Part shown: positions 9,968 through 20,109 of the stretch, piece after piece
Numbering within the stretch: position 1 is the stretch's first letter
How the letters are laid out: each line of letters begins with the position of its first letter
Assembly (NCBI RefSeq): GCF_002865645.1
Contig: NW_020194515.1
Span: forward strand, 1,488,001 to 1,552,000
Reading direction: 5' to 3'
DNA from: Hyaloscypha bicolor E
Lineage: Eukaryota > Ascomycota > Leotiomycetes > Helotiales > Hyaloscyphaceae
Length of the DNA stretch: 64,000 bases
Made by a program: the position numbers and the translations under genes
Notes under the pieces: generated by a model
Seen by the model: only the letters and a program-made list of their open reading frames with translations
Told to the model about the DNA's origin: nothing
The model's database searches: none

Positions 9968-12237
9968 TCAAGCAACTCCTATCTTGACTTTGCCCTTGAT
10001 GCTCGTCCAGGGAGCAAATAGCGCAACCAGCGCTGCAGCTCCACCAGTAGCAATAGAAATTGCATATGCAACTCTAAGAGCAGCCATATACGATACCAAC
10101 AGCCCTGGAAGCTGGGGATTCTATGAAAGCGTTACGCAGACCTGTAGCTCCTGCTGCCATAACAAGAGCAGGATTTATGCCAGGAGAATTCAACTTTATC
10201 TGTGAAACGAATGTATTAACAAAAGCGGCCTGTGCAGCGGAGATGAGCAGTGCACCGCCAATCGTTTGAACAACTGTCAAGGAAAGATATGTTAGTTAAT
10301 GGGAAGTGGACTACAACCACGGAATGGCCATCTTGGACTTACACATGAGTATTGCTGTAACAGTTGCAACGTCCTCAGCTTCCGCAAGCGCCTGTCCGAC
10401 CATAATTGGGGTCTGGAAACAAATCCCAAGTCCGATGCCGGCAAGAATCTGGTATCCGATCCAGTGAGAAGATGGAGATCCAATGTCGAGAGTGTAAAGC
10501 AGTCCCCCACCCACGGATGTAATGACAGCACCCAGTATCAAGAATGGAGTGAAGTGGCCAAATGCAGTGAGAAAACCACCGGAAACAATTATTAAAAGGG
10601 CTGTGATGTCCTGTTAGAAACGGAGCGTCGAGATTTATGCCAAAGAACTTACTCATAGAAAGGATAAGAGGCAAGTTTCGAACACCACTCTCTGACGCCG
10701 AGACACCTTGAACGGATTGAAAGTATAGAGCTGAAGAACGCGGTGAGCATAGTTTAAGTTGGAGGGTGTATGTACTCGTCTTACGGAGGTAGTATAGCAG
10801 GACAAAAAATGATCCGCCAAGCCTGGAAACAGATGTTTTAGTGGATGCGAACGAGGGTTTCGAGGTTAGGGTAACCTACAATGCAGTAAAAGCGCAGCAA
10901 ACCAGCATTGTGCGGTCTTCCATAAGCCGTGGTAGAAGGAGAGCTCGATCCTTCTGAAAGTATTCGACAATGCCGAAGGTAATCGTGATGAGTACAAAGC
11001 CAACGAGTAGTCCAATCACCACTGATGAATTCCAAGGTCTTGTTACTCCACCATCCTGTACAGCCAGGATGTAGCAGATAACTGCTGCCATGATCAGGCC
11101 TGCGCCGAAGAGGTCCATCTGAAGTATTTTCTCGCGAAGGCCAGTGTCATTCGCCGTGATTCCCCTGTATCGTGGTCAGAAATTGACTTGAAACTGGGTT
11201 TGAATGTCTACCCCTTTGGTGTTTTGAAGAAGAGAAGGATGATTGCTGCGGAGATGCCGCCGATCGGGAGATTGATGTAGAAGCCTTCAAGCTCAAGTCA
11301 GCCTTTCGTTGATGCAAGAAAGGAGATTGCACTTACACCATCGCCATGATACCTTAGCAGCAAAAGCACCACCCAAGAGTGGACCGACCACACTCGCACA
11401 TCCACTACACAGCGTTTAGAATTAAGAATATACTCGGGTATAAAGTTGATGGTTTACTATGTTGCCCCAAGAATACCAGTAATGCCGGCCGCATCATTGG
11501 AGGCACAGAAAATGCGATTATCGTGTAGCAGCCACTGAGAATGCCAGCTGCGCCCAACCCTGTGATAGCTCGGCCAACCTCCAGCAGTCAATTGCCGAAC
11601 CTTTGCTAGACGGACTCGACTCACAATTAACGTCACACTATTTGGGGACACCCCTATTTTGAAATTCATAAGCACAAGTAGTGAGATATTTGAGATTCCA
11701 AAACTCACCACATATCAGGCTCCCAAGTTCGAATATTCCAATACTAATGAGGAACACGGGTTTGAGAGGGAAGTATTTGTATGTTTTGCCCCAGGTGGAT
11801 TGGAATGACGCCACGGCCAGGAAGAAGGTGGACGCATACCTTCGTCATATTATCAGCAAAGTCAGTTAGAAGCGGAGAAATACTAACCATCCTATATCAC
11901 CGAGTGAGTTAAAGTCACTCGTGATTCGTGGAATTGCGGTAGAGAGAATCGTCTACCATGGCGGATTAGAAAAGCTGCAGTACTACCCATCAAGAAGGCA
12001 ACTTGCCATGTCCAGAGATGCCTATTATTGTCTGCTGTCAGCAAACTTCATACCCGTGAAGGGGGTATGCAAGGTCTAACTTACCAGAAACATGCTCAAC
12101 ATAAGAGCCACCACGATCATGATCAACTTGAACTTTGCTGGATATTCGGTGGTGTCAACTGAAGCTTCATTTTGAGATTCTGATGTGTGGTCATCAGCTT
12201 TCTCATTTCCACAGTTGCTAATCGTTGACTCTTCCAT
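9968..12237 (-). pseudogene. MFS drug-efflux transporter, three frame offsets
   Basis: This is a major facilitator superfamily, multidrug/toxin efflux type (DHA14-like) gene with about 13 exons and 12 short introns. It starts at the ATG at 12237 and ends at the TGA at 9968-9970. It carries the hydrophobic N-terminus and ASLDMTILSTAIPRI, then [28 protein letters not shown] and WRWCFYINLPIGG. The second exon is only 15 nt (12007-12021) and is followed by a 54-nt GC-AG intron (11953-12006). Three one-base offsets break the frame: near 11476-11485 (one base short within a TGILGAT block), at the donor near 10653 (one base extra), and near 10112-10117 in a CCCC run before LPGLLVSYMAALRVAY. Everything else is intact, so it is either a very recent pseudogene or a gene with assembly indels. 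It lies downstream of and codirectional with the C6 regulator at 13453. Confidence 0.7.
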
Positions 12238-12524
12238 CTTTTGATATGTAACGCTTTAAAACGTCTAAAATTTGTTGAAAAGTTCCTACGAAATGGATTG
12301 TTGAAAATTGTAAGCAGCAGATTGTCCAGTAAATTATCGTTTGAGGCGCACAGGAGGCCAAGTGGCCATGCATTATTTTATATTCGACTCATGTAGAACA
12401 GGGGTCTCAAAAACGATGACAATGTCACGGTTTCGAAGTGGTTGCGCTGCTTCAAATGCTGTTCGTCCGAGACTCGTCCATTAGTTGGTTTTCGGTCGAG
12501 GGGGTCTTGGACTTGGCTTACATA

Positions 12525-13140
12525 TAGGGATGGCTGACTTTACACTTTACGTAATTTACGTAAGGCTCTTCGACTTTACATTACGAAAGGCTCTTCAGCT
12601 CGTGTAATATAGCATAACTTTAAGTATAATTCATGCATAAAGAAGGTATAATTTAAGGCACGTGGTCCCAATAGTAGTCCCCAAAGGCCTGAAACTCCAG
12701 GTCATAATACTGATTAGGGAGGCCCTAAAGGCCCTGAAAATCGCTAATATCCCCCCTGGATCTCCTCTGAAGTGTGCCCTGAATTATGCCAGAAACCTCT
12801 GGAATAGCTTTAAATATCGACCAGTCTTCGCATACTAAAAATTTTGTCGAAGGCTTCGTATACCTCTGTCTTCTTTCGAGTGTATTGTTGACTATTGGAA
12901 GGCATATTAGCTCGTGGAATGGCGATCAATTCCCTGGTGGTGGAGTGTTGATAATGGAGAGTTTCTCAGCTGCGAAGATTCTACCTTACTGCCGGTATAC
13001 ACCGCCTCTAAATTAGGTTAGTGCGTTCCATATTAGGCTATTGCGTCACATGACTGTAATTACACTTGTAAAGTGCTTAGGGCCTGTAATTACGTAAATT
13101 ACACATCTGATTCCCGCTGTAATGTAAAGTGCCATCCCTA
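12525..13140. mobile_element. hAT-type non-autonomous element
   Basis: A 616-bp element is bounded by the inverted ends TAGGGATGGC (12525) and GCCATCCCTA (ends 13140). The inner ends share CTTTACA. The flanks are perfect 8-bp duplications, CTTACATA at 12517-12524 and 13141-13148. TAGGG-type ends with an 8-bp duplication are diagnostic of the hAT superfamily. Inside are AT-rich ends with TTACGTAA palindromes and no transposase. It sits 288 bp upstream of the MFS transporter start and about 300 bp past the end of the C6 regulator, so it could have altered the transporter promoter. Confidence 0.9.
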
Positions 13141-13452
13141 CTTACATATCTTATCCGTGCCGTTCTGGCAAAATCAAGACTATCATCTGTTGGACCTGAT
13201 CAGAAACTCATAGAATAGGTAGAAATTGGGTTCATGTTATGGAGCTCGGGTTAATCTGTCAGCTTGGAAACCATGCAATGACGGGTTGGTGACTGAAGCC
13301 GGTGCTTCCAGCTGCTTCTCCGGCCCACATCCATCCACATATTCGATCCTGCACTTTCGAACTCACCCAGTTTTAATATCCACTTGGTTGTCTGGGAGCA
13401 AATGATGTTTCTCTACTGTACGTAAATTTACGCCATACTCGCAATCGCTGTT

Positions 13453-15809
13453 TCAATAATTCAGATCATTTAGCCATGCCCAATCATCCTCAAAATTTGG
13501 CGTTATTGTGCTCGTCCAATCAAAATCAATAGATGGCAGCTCCGGATACATGCTATTCCCATATTCTAGACCGCGTGCTTGCCCATCATCGAATCCAGTA
13601 TTTGATGCCAGCGTAGGAGCTTGATTGACCAGGCCCGAACTCCGCTGAAACCTGTCGTGAGAAAGGGCGAATACCGGGGGAGGATTGATGCAATGTGGCA
13701 TGGATTCAGGCCGCGATCCAGTATAATATTCCCCGGGCAATATCGTAATGGTCCCTATACGAGGGACAACGATTCTTGCGTAGCCGGGATTCACACATGC
13801 AGATCTTGTTTTGTGCGAACATCCCCCTTGGTCCAGCATCATCAAACTCTCGAGTCCTTGAACTGCTTGGGACGCGATCACATTATTCACTGTGCCAGAA
13901 GCTTGCCGAAGTGTGGCAATGGCCAATCCTATTAGGTCTCGATCCTTGTCTCGATTTTCGCTCTGATGCGCAGAGCCCCCATATCCAAGCAACCCAAGCA
14001 CCAACAAGGAGGAACATACGAAAGCCTGATAGTCAATCAATTTGACCATACTAAATGCTGAAAAAGCATCAGACCGCATGGTATGATATATCATCAGTAA
14101 ATTTCGAGAAGCGTCAAGGCATGCAGTTCGGTGCTTTTCGAGTTGCGCGTCTTCGACCGAATGAATCATGAGTGGCATGTGCAGAAGAACCAACAGCTGG
14201 TAGAACCAACACTGAGCTGAGAGCTGCTCAAGATATTCTTCGCGCGTGATCCTCCCGCTGGCCAATGCAGCTGGTGAGTTCCAGAACGTTTCGTCAAGGC
14301 CATTCGTCGCTGTTTCGAGCTCCTTTTGGATCTCTTCAGTGCGTGAAACCGACAGACTCAATCCCATCTGATTTCTGTCGATAACTTTGGCTGATAGCAA
14401 AATCAAATTATGTTGCAATAAAGATGTTGTATTGTGCTGGCTTTGAGTTACCGGAATGGTACGCCCGTCCGCCGCATAGGGCAAGCCGAGGATCAGAGAT
14501 GTATACACATCCCCAGAACATAACGACAGCCACGACTTGATTCGGCGATGTCTTTCTGTCTCGGTTTCCACTGCGGAGAGTCGCTCTGGGCGATGAAATC
14601 CTAGCAGCTGACTATGGGCGATCGCTCGATGGAGAAGAACCCAACATTTCCTGTTCAGGCCAAGATTCACTGGAAAGTCAGCATTGAATCCGCCGAGAAG
14701 AAGCATTCAAGGAAATGACGCACTATAAATCTTAGCTGACAGCACTGTTACTTCAATGCCCTCCTCAGTAGTGGCATAATCAGAATCGTTTAAGATGAGA
14801 CGATCTACTTTCTCGAAATACTCCTGGAAGAGTTCCCCTGGCAAACGGGGAAGCTGGCGTATGATGTACTGATGAACTCTTGTGTCTAATTCCTGAAGAC
14901 ACACGGCGATACAAAGCAAAGCCAGGCCAATGATCGAAGGATTGGAAGATTCAAATGCCCAAAGAGCGAAATCTTGTAGCGTTGAAGACTCTCTAGTACC
15001 CATTGATGCCGACAGCCATGGGCCTAGAGGCCTCCTGTTCAAATTTAGCAGTAACAACGGTGTGCACCCAGGGGGATTACCATGTGTGCCACCAGGAGCA
15101 AGTTGCACTCAGTATCATTCCAAGGAGCTCCGAGGAAACAAGACCTGAAAGGAGTGATTCGCGAGTGCGTATGCGTTTTGTCGCGGCTCCTGGATTTCCA
15201 GCTTCATCAACTCTGCTCTCTTGGGCGAAGTCAGAGCTCTGTCGTCTCCACTATGTCTGATTTTAGTAGCCATAAATTCAAGTAAAATCTGAGCCTCACA
15301 ATAGCATTGTCAAAGAGTGTGACTATGGGGTCGATGTTCTGGGGAGAATCCTTGCCAATCGAGATAGAAGCATTGGAAGACGGTATCGATGTAGGTGTTG
15401 GATGGCTGACAGTAGATGACGAAGAGGACTCCACGCTAATTCCATTTATTTCTATATCTCGTGAACTGAGCCCTGGGTATTCAGAGGTCTGGACAGCATC
15501 TGCGCCGTTCCGATCAATTTTCGAAGCTTGGATGACAGCCTCAAGCCTCGCAATCTGTGCTCTGAGGCTCTCTCTGTTATCAAGAGCAGCTTCCTGCAGG
15601 AGTTCCCGCCTTTGCTCGGTGCATCTTTTTCCTCTCGAAGAACAACTGTCACAGACTGTGGAGTCTTTGGCAAATATGCATCGAATCTTTCGTATTCTGC
15701 ATTCGTAGCAGCTGCGGGTTCCTCTCCTCATGCCTTTGCGTGGGACCGAGGCCGTTGGGCGGGCTGCATTATCCGTAGGCATTGCTCTTCGCGATTCAAT
15801 TGGAAACAT
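13453..15809 (-). CDS. Zn(II)2Cys6 transcription factor
   Basis: Four exons join to 736 codons: 15300-15809, 15081-15250, 14724-15034 and 13453-14669. The introns are 49, 46 and 54 nt, and all junctions stay in frame. Residues 34-63 form a C6 binuclear zinc cluster (C-x2-C-x6-C-x8-C-x2-C-x6-C) preceded by basic residues. A short coiled-coil stretch follows at about 80-95. The remainder, with SWWHTWRPLGPW and KCWVLLHRAIAHSQLLGFHR, is the helical middle region typical of fungal regulators, and the C-terminus is rich in Asp and Trp. Such proteins bind CGG triplets in nuclear DNA. The closest likely target is the MFS transporter downstream, and possibly its own promoter. The start was chosen as the first ATG in the open frame. 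An alternative Met lies nine codons in. Confidence 0.9.
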
Positions 15810-15883
15810 TCATCCGTGAAGGATGAATGGAAATAATCATCGGAGATAGCCTTCACTATGGCTGAGTAAGTTTCAACCTTCGT

Positions 15884-15941
15884 CCGGTTTTCGTCCGCAT
15901 TTCGTCTGCCCTCGTCCGCCTTTCGTCCGCCTTTCAGTCCG
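15884..15941 (-). promoter_or_regulatory. helically phased CGG repeats upstream of C6 regulator
   Basis: Six CCG/CTG triplets (CGG on the coding strand of the regulator) occur at 15884, 15895, 15906 (CTG variant), 15916, 15927 and 15939. The steps are 11, 11, 10, 11 and 12 bp, about one DNA turn each. The repeated word is about TTCGTCCGCC. They lie 75-132 bp upstream of the ATG of the Zn2Cys6 gene. CGG triplets are the usual half-site of this protein class, so an autoregulatory array is plausible. A neutral minisatellite would look the same. Confidence 0.45.
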
Positions 15942-16173
15942 CTTTGCTCTCCAATTAGCTATGACCCATTCCGTATTGACTTCGGAGCACAGTCAATGCA
16001 GCGAGGAACATAGATTGGTTGAGTGATTGGAGAGGGGCGATCAGGGGAAAGGGGGAAGCTAGACCTAATTAGGGAGCCCTCATATCAGTTGCACGTGACC
16101 TTTAATTGACACCTCTTCTTCCATTGTCCAGTTTTATGTACACTCTCTATCGCAATTCCACTTCTCGAAACTA

Positions 16174-18585
16174 CTAACGCTTGTCAACCTGGTTCCCCAT
16201 CCGACCCATGGGGACGGATCCGGAACATGAACTCTCAGAAGTATCACCCCTCGGAACATTCGCCGGCCGACGTAGAAGAATCTTTGATCTATCCCTCTCC
16301 ACAATCTGATCCGTCAAATACTCCAGCTTCTGAACCAATTTGTGAATCTCTTGGTTAGATTCAATCTCCTCCCCGCTCATCGGAGCCACAAGAGCAACCA
16401 ACGTCTGCCGAATCTTCTCATACTCTTCTCGCTCTGGTTCAGATTGCTTGAAGGTGTTTCCCGGCTTCAAAGACTTCAGGGTAGCTGTACAGTTTTGGAT
16501 CCTCTGTATCTTGGAAGTCCACCCTAAAAGCCTGTACTCGGCAGGCGAAGCTAGATACAGGTGCTCGAAAATGTGAGATGCCACGGCCAGGTAGCAATCC
16601 GGGACCAGCCCAGCCTTGAAAACTGCCGCGTCAAGGGCGCCATTTGCACGGTGGGCTGCGGTATTTCCGTTCATAATGACTACTCTGTCAGCATTGCTGC
16701 GGGTAATTTTCAGAGCAGTTTCTCTTGCAAATACAAGGTATCGAAGTCGGATGTCTACTGCTAGCTGAATAAGAGGTGCTTTGATCTCGCTGTCCTCCTT
16801 GAGTGCTGAGACTTCCATCTCCAATTCCGAAACCTTTGTGCGCAGTTGTGAGCTTTTCTCGCCTAGCTCGACATTCTCCCTCGTAGCTTCCGACAATTGT
16901 GTGCAGCTTTCTTCAATTGTTCCCCGGAGTCGAATAATTTCCTTTTCTAAACCCTCCTTATCGCTCTTGAGATCAATGATGTCGGCTTGGGCTGCTTCCT
17001 CCCTGAGTCGAAGTTTGTTGTATTTCCTTCTCCAGTATTCAACAGTACCAGACTCGGTATCTTGGGTGGGTAAGAATCCCCGAGAGCGAGCTAGAAACAC
17101 TTCGTCTCTTAGCTTGATATTATCTGCACTGTACGCCGACATCTTCTGATGGCGTTGTGTGCATTTTGCTTCGGCGGCAGCCAACCTTTCTTCCAGCTCT
17201 CGTTCCTTTGTGGCGCCTTCCCTAACCTCAGTCTTCAGCAGTCCAATCTGCAAAGACTGCTTATTCTTTTCGGTTCTCAAGCATTCAGCCTCCAGCTTGG
17301 CGTTGGTGAATTTTGCGGTTTCCGTGTCTAGGCTGTTCTGCAAGGTCTTCAACTCATCTCTTAACTTCTCGTGGATGTGGCGGAGATTTCGAAGATCAGT
17401 GGTGTCTTTCTCTCGTTCTGCTTCAATCTGATCTCTTTCTGCCTGGAGTTTGTCATGTTCGAGTTTATGTTGCGCTTTGAGTTGTTGTACATTTCCAGAG
17501 AGCTCTTTTCGAAGCTTCTCGAGGTCTTCGGCATGTTTCCTTTTCGCCTTATCGAGCTCTGTTCGTGCCGTAGCTGCCATTTGGTTTTTCGCTGATTTCA
17601 GATCTCGCTCTTTCTTCTCGAGTTGGTGGCGAAGCGACTTTACTTGCTCCTCCGTTGTTTCTGCATTTTGCCTTGGTCTTCGGATTGAGGACTCGGGGAC
17701 TTCACGGCCAACAAAGGCGACTGTCACGGTTTTGGCATCTTGGGTATTCGCCGGCTGCGGCGATTCTTGCCGGAACGCGGCCGCTGGAGTATTACCGACG
17801 GGTGTAGCATCTCCGATGGGTTGAGCAGCAGCGACCGTTGGAGTATCAACGAGGGGTAGAGTAGGTAAGCGAAGTCTAGAGTGAGTTTCAGGGCACAAAA
17901 CATCCCTTCCAACATCGGTGCATCGAGTGATAGTCACCGGGAGCTGTAACTCGTTTTGATGTGCGGCAGCTGAAGTATCATTGACCGGCGGAGTGGTGGT
18001 CTCGGGGAGCAGTAAATTGTTCGGAAGATCGGCTTCATGTGTCTTGTCGAGAGGCTTGTCGAAGATGTCGGGATGCGGTGGTTTGTCATCTAGTTCTGCT
18101 TGCTGGTCCAGTTCTGCTTGGTGGTCCGGTTCTGCTTGGTGGCCCGGTTCTGCTTGGTGGTCCGGTTCTGCTTGGTCATCCAGTCCTGACTCTGGTATGC
18201 TTTGGACAGGTTGAGTGGCCCTCTTCTTCTTGCTCTTCTTCTTCTTCTTCTTCTTCTTCTTTGTTTTCGGTTCAGCGGCTATTGGCTTTGTAGGAAGGAA
18301 CGTCAGGCCGTACATTCCGTACTTCTCCCCTCGAGTCCCTGAAATATGAGTGCTCGATGCCTGCTTGTCCACACCAAGCGGTCTCGCCTCCATCTTTTCC
18401 TCTCGCTTGGTGTCTTCATGCCACGCCCGCGGAGGAGTAGCAAGTTCATCCCATGGGCTCCTGCTTTCAGTACTAAGCAACAGCCTTCTGCAATGAAAAA
18501 TTCTTGGGTCGCTCCAATCTGGTGTCGCCATTGGAGACCCCACGGCGCTCACCATCCGGGTCCTCTTGTCCATTTCAATGACCAT
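16174..18585 (-). CDS. long coiled-coil GNxAAH-family protein
   Basis: A single open frame of 803 codons starts at the ATG at 18585. The frame is open further upstream without an ATG, so an upstream exon is possible. Order of parts: a variable N-terminus, a lysine run near residue 110-125 encoded by a CTT microsatellite, hexapeptide repeats of the type DHQAEP, a low-complexity linker, a long coiled coil (about residues 300-595) beginning VKSLRHQLEKKERDLKSAK, and then the conserved domain. The domain has DIRLRYL near 610 and GNTAAH at 640-645 followed by GALDAAVF, with EHLYLASPAEY after it. It ends in a Ser/Gly-rich tail without the acidic exon seen in two relatives. It is the longest member in the window, and the domain is unchanged although the coiled coil is about five times longer than in the copy at 20110. 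The function is unknown. Confidence 0.8.
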   Translation of the reverse strand: MVIEMDKRTRMVSAVGSPMATPDWSDPRIFHCRRLLLSTESRSPWDELATPPRAWHEDTKREEKMEARPLGVDKQASSTHISGTRGEKYGMYGLTFLPTKPIAAEPKTKKKKKKKKKSKKKRATQPVQSIPESGLDDQAEPDHQAEPGHQAEPDHQAELDQQAELDDKPPHPDIFDKPLDKTHEADLPNNLLLPETTTPPVNDTSAAAHQNELQLPVTITRCTDVGRDVLCPETHSRLRLPTLPLVDTPTVAAAQPIGDATPVGNTPAAAFRQESPQPANTQDAKTVTVAFVGREVPESSIRRPRQNAETTEEQVKSLRHQLEKKERDLKSAKNQMAATARTELDKAKRKHAEDLEKLRKELSGNVQQLKAQHKLEHDKLQAERDQIEAEREKDTTDLRNLRHIHEKLRDELKTLQNSLDTETAKFTNAKLEAECLRTEKNKQSLQIGLLKTEVREGATKERELEERLAAAEAKCTQRHQKMSAYSADNIKLRDEVFLARSRGFLPTQDTESGTVEYWRRKYNKLRLREEAAQADIIDLKSDKEGLEKEIIRLRGTIEESCTQLSEATRENVELGEKSSQLRTKVSELEMEVSALKEDSEIKAPLIQLAVDIRLRYLVFARETALKITRSNADRVVIMNGNTAAHRANGALDAAVFKAGLVPDCYLAVASHIFEHLYLASPAEYRLLGWTSKIQRIQNCTATLKSLKPGNTFKQSEPEREEYEKIRQTLVALVAPMSGEEIESNQEIHKLVQKLEYLTDQIVERDRSKILLRRPANVPRGDTSESSCSGSVPMGRMGNQVDKR
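18090..18262 (-). repeat. coding hexapeptide repeats and CTT microsatellite
   Basis: At 18090-18183 an 18-nt unit (GGTTCTGCTTGGTGGTCC) is repeated about five times and encodes D/G-H/Q-Q-A-E-P/L. At 18235-18262 a CTT run encodes polylysine. Both lie inside the 803-aa family member and are likely length-variable between strains. Confidence 0.8.
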
Positions 18586-19042
18586 GGTGTTACATGCTCG
18601 ACAATGAGTTTGCACTGAACGGAACAGATCGAAAGCAAGGAGAATTGTTGCACCGAGATCGGGTGTCGCATAGTGTTGTTGAAGTTGTTTACTTCAAAGT
18701 CAAGAGGCACGAATTTTTGTCTAGATAATACGCGAGCGGAGGGAATAAAGTTTTCACCGACGCTACCGTCTTGTGAATATGGAGAATGGCCACAAGGTGA
18801 ACGGCATTGAAAGATCATCATTAGTCCTTGCTGTGTTCCAATGAAAGAGAAGTCTCCGAAGTGGAGGGTAAACATCTCAAGACAGCTGACGCAAACCCCA
18901 ACACATCTTTCATGGAGAAAGGAAGGGTAGCTGAACGACGTTTGGCAGTTAAGTCTGGATAGCTAGAAGTTCTGCAATGCATGCAACATTTGTAGAATAG
19001 AGCTGTACAAGGAATTAATGACAGCCTCCTAAATCGCCCAGC
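18586..19042. other. upstream region of the 803-aa gene
   Basis: On the minus strand a 109-codon frame (18549-18875) overlaps the region. It could supply an upstream exon of the 803-aa gene through a GTAAAC donor near 18690, but no in-frame splice was found. No other gene was seen. Confidence 0.3.
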
Positions 19043-19400
19043 TTACTCGCAGACCCAACCCATTGATATCTCCGAAACGAGAGTCACTCCTCCATCTTTG
19101 ATCAACATAGACACCACCACAATCCGCGTCTGCAGTGGATTAAATCCCCAATAATATTCAGGAAAGACTTCGCTCAGACCCTATGTTCTGTTAGCACGCG
19201 AATTCCTTCGTCTCAAATCAGACTAACAGGACAAAGTAAAAGTTCGATATTCAGCTTGACCTTGTTGTATGTTGGGGTATCCTTAGGCAAAGATGTGTAG
19301 AATTGGTGAAAACACTCACAATAGTACTCGGAGATCCTCGATCAGTATCGAGCGACAACTTCTCCTTCCCCCTTCTGTTGCATAATTACGGATTGAGACT
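19043..19400 (-). CDS. putative small spliced gene, unrecognised
   Basis: Three pieces on the minus strand join with canonical fungal splice sites: from about 19400 down to 19320, then 19228-19260 (33 nt), then 19043-19180. The introns are 19261-19319 (GTGAGT...AAG) and 19181-19227 (GTTAGT...CTAAC...TAG). The last exon encodes 45 residues beginning GLSEVFPEYYWGFNP and ending GWVCE, a plausible globular sequence with alternating hydrophobics. I could not find a start codon that stays in frame, because the region upstream is interrupted. It is either the 3' part of a gene or a remnant. No family was recognised. Confidence 0.35.
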
Positions 19401-20109
19401 GACCTTGCCTCGCGGCCGGTGCAATCACAACTTGAGCTGATCATTGATATTCTTCGGCCTCGCTCCAATCAGGAGTGACTGGGTTGAAGATGTTTTTCTC
19501 GTTCTCAGATTTCTTGGTGGCGTTGGGATCGATTCCTGTCGCTTCATCGCTGAATCCAAAACGCAGACTGCTCGAGGTAGAAGGAAATATAGAAAGATAC
19601 CACCAGGTATCTGAAGGGAGCACTCTATTCAATAAAAGGCACCACCAGATGCCGAGAGAAGATACCATCAGGCATCGAAAGGTTAACACCACCGGGTGCG
19701 GTAGAAGATGGGAACGGCCCCAAGAAAGTATTAGGGAAAATGACACCACCGGGTGTCATTGAAAGGTACCACCAGACATCACCAAAGACGGCCACCAAGC
19801 ACGCCAGGGAATATAAGACATAAAAGATAATAAGCTGGCCCGATGCCTGCGTATGGAGTACAAGACCCAATCCAATGTTAGAGGGTGCCGAATTGACAAA
19901 TATGTAAGCCCACAGTCATCGATGTTTGCGTAGCTCCCAAGAGTGAAAGCTGCAGAAAATCCACGGTTAGCATCCACGACACATATACATGAAACATGAC
20001 CTTACAACTTGGAGCTCCCAAGGTTGTCCAATTTCACAACCACAACTCTTCCCCTAAACAATTCCTTTGCCTAAACGATCTGCTATCAGAATCGTAGCTG
20101 TGAGCTCCT
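19401..20109. other. gene-free interval with palindrome cluster
   Basis: No gene with domain content was seen. A short charged frame on the minus strand (19441-19560) ends in a Glu-rich tail. The main feature is the palindrome cluster listed separately. Confidence 0.4.
19595..19782. repeat. cluster of six ACC-ACCR-GGT palindromes
   Basis: Six related 16-18-nt imperfect palindromes have the core ACC-ACC(A/G)-GGT and are usually preceded by GAAA. Two are perfect: AGATACC-ACCA-GGTATCT at 19595-19612 and TGACACC-ACCG-GGTGTCA at 19741-19758. The others start at about 19638, 19661, 19686 and 19765 and have one or more mismatched pairs. The arms differ between the two perfect copies, yet both arms of each copy agree, so paired changes occurred. 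The spacing is irregular (about 23-55 nt). Confidence 0.7.

Noticed and set aside
16781..17824. Several plus-strand Ser-rich frames opposite the 803-aa gene
   Set aside because: Antisense shadows of Glu/Lys-rich coiled-coil codons.
18549..18875. Upstream exon of the 803-aa gene
   Set aside because: A donor and an acceptor exist but the joined frames do not match, so the model was kept at the first in-frame ATG.
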